DNA from: Gammaproteobacteria bacterium
GTDB taxonomy: Bacteria > Pseudomonadota > Gammaproteobacteria > Pseudomonadales > Pseudohongiellaceae
Assembly (NCBI GenBank): GCA_003514305.1
Contig: DORE01000161.1
Coordinates: forward strand, 7,730 to 52,676
Reading direction: 5' to 3'
DNA length: 44,947 nt
The notes under the pieces are model-generated. The model searched no databases. It was not told the DNA's origin and worked only from the letters and a program-made list of their open reading frames with translations. Positions 41,427 through 44,947 of the stretch are shown here, piece after piece. Made by a program: the position numbers and the translations under genes. Within the stretch, counting starts at the first letter, position 1. Each line of letters starts with the position of its first letter.

Positions 41427-42308
41427 ATGTGGCAACAAATACAAATGAACGTCCGCGCCGAACATTGCCCCGCACTTGAACGACTGTTGCTGGAAGCAGG
41501 TGCGAATTCTGTCACCCTTATGGATGCTGAAGACAAGCCTGTTTTTCAGAGAGAGCCAGGGGCTACAACCCTCTGGGAGACCTCCACCTTGATTGGTCTT
41601 TTTACCAAGGAACAGAATCTGAAAGCTTTGCTCTCAACTTTAACATTTCATCCTCTAGTACTAAATCGCGACACGCTCCAAATTGAGGAGCTCGAAGAGC
41701 AAGTGTGGGAGCGAACCTGGATGGAAGGTTTTGCACCAAGACAATACGGCGAGCGCCTCTGGATCTGCCCCAGCTGGCAATCACCGCCTGACCCTGACGC
41801 AGTCAATATTCTTCTCGATCCGGGTCTGGCCTTCGGCACAGGCAGCCATGCCACGACCGCACTGTGCCTGAGATGGTTGGAACAAGCCGACCTGCAAAAC
41901 AAAGAAGTGATTGATTATGGCTGTGGTTCCGGAATACTTGCGATCGCTGCAGCGCTTCTTGGCGCTGACAAAATCCACGCAGTAGACAATGACCCTCAGG
42001 CAATCGCCGCGACTGTCGACAACAGCTTGCGAAACGACATCCCGCAGCAGAGGGTCAAGGCTTATCTGCCGGAAGCGTTGCCCGAACTGCAAGCCGATTT
42101 CTTACTAGCAAACATACTCGCCGAGCCTCTGCACGAACTTGCCGATCAGTTTGCCAGTTTGGTTAAACCAGGAGGCGAAATCGTTCTCTCAGGAATCCTT
42201 GGAGAACAGACAGAGCCTCTGATAGAGAGTTATGGACATTTGTTTAGCCTTGACAGGCCCGTGATTGAAGATGGCTGGGTGAGGCTAAGCGGCTCTCGCA
42301 GAGCGTAA
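41427..42308 (+). CDS. prmA: Ribosomal protein L11 methyltransferase
   Basis: Trimethylates lysines and the N-terminus of ribosomal protein L11. With the ATG at 41427 the product has 293 residues, the same as E. coli PrmA. The N-terminal substrate domain contains WERTWMEGFAPRQYGERLWICPSW and the methyltransferase domain has LDPGLAFGTGSHATT, the SAM motif VIDYGCGSGILAIAA, and LLANILAEPL. An alternative in-frame TTG at 41391 would overlap accC and add unrelated residues. Confidence 0.96.
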   Translation: MWQQIQMNVRAEHCPALERLLLEAGANSVTLMDAEDKPVFQREPGATTLWETSTLIGLFTKEQNLKALLSTLTFHPLVLNRDTLQIEELEEQVWERTWMEGFAPRQYGERLWICPSWQSPPDPDAVNILLDPGLAFGTGSHATTALCLRWLEQADLQNKEVIDYGCGSGILAIAAALLGADKIHAVDNDPQAIAATVDNSLRNDIPQQRVKAYLPEALPELQADFLLANILAEPLHELADQFASLVKPGGEIVLSGILGEQTEPLIESYGHLFSLDRPVIEDGWVRLSGSRRA

Positions 42309-42448
42309 TAATTGGCGGTTAATCCCCTAAAATTCGAGTCAGACCCATCGCATTGACCAGCACGACCTGACAGTGCTTGCTGCAATGACCAAAATATTTA
42401 ATAGTTAGGGCAACACGAGACCAACTGACCGAATTGCTTTGCCCTAAT

Positions 42449-43831
42449 ATGGCGTTTCACATCACCCAGTGTCCATGTTGTACCTCAACTTTCAGCATCA
42501 ACACTCAGCTGCTGAATGAGGCAGACGGCAAAGTCCGCTGCGGCGCCTGTTTGTCGGTATTTCTCGCAGAGCAACAACTCGTTGACAGTGAATCGGAGAA
42601 AGGCAGCAGCGAAGCCGACAGCTCCGTATTCGTGGGCCACGCGCCTGAAGACTACTTTGATCCTGCCAGTTTTTTTACCCGCAAAGCTTTGCAGCAACAG
42701 CAAGCGAACAACACGACACCAAATTCGGAGCTTGGAGTTGCATCGAAGACTCACGCCGGACTCCGCTCAACTTCCGCTCTGGCGCCATCACAAGCAACGG
42801 CAGGCCGAGAGTCACTGGAGGATATCGCTCCTGAAACAGGCCTCGAAGAGCGCCGGGCAGGGGAAATTAAAGCCTCAGGAACCGTAGCCGATACGACATC
42901 GCCCAATCAGCAGTCCTCCCGGATCGAGGCGGAATACGTTCAGCCAGCCATTGCGGAACGCGGTACAGCCCTCGCAGCATTAGATTCATTCAAGCTAGCA
43001 TTGGAAGTGTCGGAAGCACAGCGAGATGAGCTGCTCACAAATGGTTACGTACCAGGGGGAGCAGAATACGGAATAGCTCTCACACCGGCGAATCCTGTCC
43101 TTGACGAGCGCTCGGCTCAGGCGCCTTTGAAGTCTGAAAAATTGCTGCGGGTTGACGCGACGGCAACATCTTTTACTGATGCGGCCACGGAGCAAAACGC
43201 TAACGCCCAAAACAGTAGCGGCGCAATTCGGGCCCGGGCGCTAAGAATGGAGTTCAAAGATGATGAGACGCTCGAACAGCTTGCCACAGAAAACCTAGCA
43301 ACATTACAACGCTTTGCTGCGCCAGTTAGACTGCGCAGTGATTCTCATACGCGCTGGGGCAGAACGCTGGCTCTACTGCTGGCAGCAGGCCTGCTCGGCA
43401 TGAGTCTCGCCGGTCAACACCTGTGGCGAAATCAGGAAAACTTCAGCCAGCAGGTTCGCTGGCGTCCGCTGCTCGAGTGGGTCTGCGCCAACCGCGGCTG
43501 TGGTCTGCCGCTGTATGAAGATTTAATGGCAATTGAGTCCTCTAATCTCTCCGTCAGAAGTCATCCCAGTCGCGCCGACGCGGTTATGGTTCAGGTTCAG
43601 ATGCGCAATACAGCACCCTTCGAGCAGGCGTTCCCGGTTATGATTTTGAGCTTTGACACAGTAAACAATGAGCCCATTGCACTGAGGGAATTTTTACCAA
43701 CGGAATATCTGCAGAGCGAACTTCCCGAATCTGCCACGATGCCCGTTATGGCACCTGTACAAATAAATCTTGCACTGATGGACCCCGGAGAGGATGCAGT
43801 AAATTATACGCTTGCTTTCAGGCGCCCATGA
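42449..43831 (+). CDS. Zinc-ribbon and DUF3426 membrane protein
   Basis: Protein of unknown function, 460 residues. An MJ0042-type zinc ribbon opens it: C8/C11 and C31/C34 (CPCC ... VRCGACLSVF). A long, low-complexity polar region of about 260 residues follows. One transmembrane segment (LALLLAAGLLGMSLAG) lies near 305-325, and the C-terminal part is the DUF3426 domain (LLEWVCANRGCGLP, AFEQAFPVM-like NTAPFEQAFPVMILSF). The predicted topology is zinc ribbon in the cytoplasm and DUF3426 in the periplasm. Its place between prmA and dusB is conserved in Pseudomonas. The start is ATG 42449, which directly precedes the zinc ribbon. Confidence 0.88.
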   Translation: MAFHITQCPCCTSTFSINTQLLNEADGKVRCGACLSVFLAEQQLVDSESEKGSSEADSSVFVGHAPEDYFDPASFFTRKALQQQQANNTTPNSELGVASKTHAGLRSTSALAPSQATAGRESLEDIAPETGLEERRAGEIKASGTVADTTSPNQQSSRIEAEYVQPAIAERGTALAALDSFKLALEVSEAQRDELLTNGYVPGGAEYGIALTPANPVLDERSAQAPLKSEKLLRVDATATSFTDAATEQNANAQNSSGAIRARALRMEFKDDETLEQLATENLATLQRFAAPVRLRSDSHTRWGRTLALLLAAGLLGMSLAGQHLWRNQENFSQQVRWRPLLEWVCANRGCGLPLYEDLMAIESSNLSVRSHPSRADAVMVQVQMRNTAPFEQAFPVMILSFDTVNNEPIALREFLPTEYLQSELPESATMPVMAPVQINLALMDPGEDAVNYTLAFRRP

Positions 43832-44017
43832 GTGGCAACGGTTGGTCGAATTCTCAAGCTGCACCGTTTAAGATTGGGCTGTCGGTTGCGTCAGCAGCCC
43901 TCCCTCAGTGCTCTTACCCTCCAAGCCTCTTTCCTCCTCTTAGCCGCACGCGTATCATTAGATTCCACTAAGTTGAGTCGCAATCCCGACTCGTGGGCAC
44001 CTCAGCCGAGAGACCGC

Positions 44018-44947
44018 ATGAAGACGATAGGTCCCTATAAGCTTAAAAACAACCTGTTCCTAGCGCCGATGGTCGGTATCAGTGATACGCCATTTCGCGA
44101 AATTTGTAACGAACAAGGCGCAGGCCTTACTGTTGGCGAAATGCTGACTTGCAACAAGGACCTGTGGCAAAACGAGCGAAATCGGCTTAAACAAATCAAA
44201 CCGCGCATACCGGGCCCTCAGGTGGTACAGATTGCGGGCTCTGAACCTTTCCTGATGGCAGAGGCCGCTCAGCTCAATGAAGCTGTGGGTGCAAATGCCA
44301 TTGATATCAACATGGGGTGCCCCGCCAAGAAAGTTCTGAAAAAAGCAGCAGGCTCTGCCTTGCTCAAGGACACAAACCTGGTTGAAGCTATTCTCAAGGC
44401 CGTAGTCGGTGCGGTGGACATTCCCGTCACCCTGAAAATCCGCACCGGTTGGTGTCGTGAAACACGCAATGGACCACTGGTGGCCCGAATTGCCGAGGAT
44501 TCCGGCGTCCAACTTGTGACTGTTCACGGGCGCACGCGCGCCGATCGCTTTAAGGGCGAAGCGGAATACGACACCATTGCCGAAATCAAGCAGGCGGTCA
44601 ACATCCCGATCATTGCCAACGGCGACATCGATACGCCACAAAAAGCCGAGCGGGTTTTAGCATACACTCAAGCAGATGGCGTCATGATAGGGCGTGCAGC
44701 CCAAGGGCGGCCATGGCTATTCAATGAAATTGCCTGCTATTTGGAAACCGGTGAAGACAGCTTCGTTACTTCTCTTCCCGAAAGAGCCAGGGTTATTCAG
44801 TCTCATTTAAAAAAAATGCACACTTTCTATGGCAAAGTAAAAGGGGTGTGGTACGCTCGCAAGCACATCGCCGGTTACGTCAGTGGCTTGCCATCGGCAA
44901 GAGAATTCATGACTGAATTCAATGCCTCTGATTCAGGACAGCAACAA
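44018..44947 (+). CDS. dusB: tRNA-dihydrouridine synthase B (partial, 3' end outside window)
   Basis: FMN- and NADPH-dependent enzyme that reduces uridine to dihydrouridine in the tRNA D-loop. The first 310 residues are present; the family is about 320-330. LAPMVGISDTPFR, NMGCPAKKV (active-site cysteine, near residue 100), LKIRTGW, VTVHGRTRADRF, IANGDID and MIGRAAQGRPW all match DusB. In Pseudomonas and E. coli dusB precedes fis in one operon, so fis is expected just beyond the window. About 185 bases without a gene lie upstream. Confidence 0.96.
   Translation, partial: MKTIGPYKLKNNLFLAPMVGISDTPFREICNEQGAGLTVGEMLTCNKDLWQNERNRLKQIKPRIPGPQVVQIAGSEPFLMAEAAQLNEAVGANAIDINMGCPAKKVLKKAAGSALLKDTNLVEAILKAVVGAVDIPVTLKIRTGWCRETRNGPLVARIAEDSGVQLVTVHGRTRADRFKGEAEYDTIAEIKQAVNIPIIANGDIDTPQKAERVLAYTQADGVMIGRAAQGRPWLFNEIACYLETGEDSFVTSLPERARVIQSHLKKMHTFYGKVKGVWYARKHIAGYVSGLPSAREFMTEFNASDSGQQQ

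Overview
The window looks like a chromosome segment of a free-living, probably marine, aerobic gammaproteobacterium. The main support is gene order on the right: a dsbD-type gene, aroQ, accB, accC, prmA, a DUF3426 zinc-ribbon gene and dusB stand in the same order as in Pseudomonas and its relatives. fabA-fabB, a Vibrio/Shewanella-type long purC and E. coli-like cobB and prmA products agree with this. I cannot name a genus. I see no insertion sequence, prophage or CRISPR array.

Left part (1-9.2 kb): a partial Bcp peroxiredoxin diverges from a CobB sirtuin, which is followed by a secreted alpha/beta hydrolase. A large DUF255 (YyaL/SSP411) protein carries an extra C-terminal DsbD_N-like domain and has an interrupted reading frame just upstream. 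Next come an exported methyltransferase-like protein and a secreted beta-propeller/di-haem c-type peroxidase-like fusion.

Middle part (9.2-24.4 kb): an accessory catabolic region. It holds a 2-hydroxychromene-2-carboxylate isomerase-like protein, a haloalkane dehalogenase with an MFS transporter, an AlkK-like acyl-CoA ligase and two secreted proteins of unknown function. It also holds a membrane-anchored formylglycine-generating enzyme with both active-site cysteines. A divergent acyl-CoA cluster follows: SDR, thiolase and acyl-CoA dehydrogenase on the minus strand, alpha-methylacyl-CoA racemase, enoyl-CoA hydratase and a small ABM protein on the plus strand. The set suggests beta-oxidation of methyl-branched acids. 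A sodium:alanine-type symporter closes the region.

Right part (24.6-44.9 kb): a DPP IV-type lipoprotein peptidase, purC, a cysteine-rich radical SAM protein converging with a family 2 glycosyltransferase, and tRNA-Thr(UGU). Sugar-nucleotide genes follow (pgi; manC-galU-manB), with a decayed gamma-glutamylcyclotransferase pseudogene and csaA. Then come fabA-fabB and the conserved aroQ-accB-accC-prmA-dusB block. At the place where related genomes carry full-length dsbD there is only a secreted stand-alone DsbD N-terminal domain. The membrane and thioredoxin domains are absent, which I consider the most interesting observation in the window.
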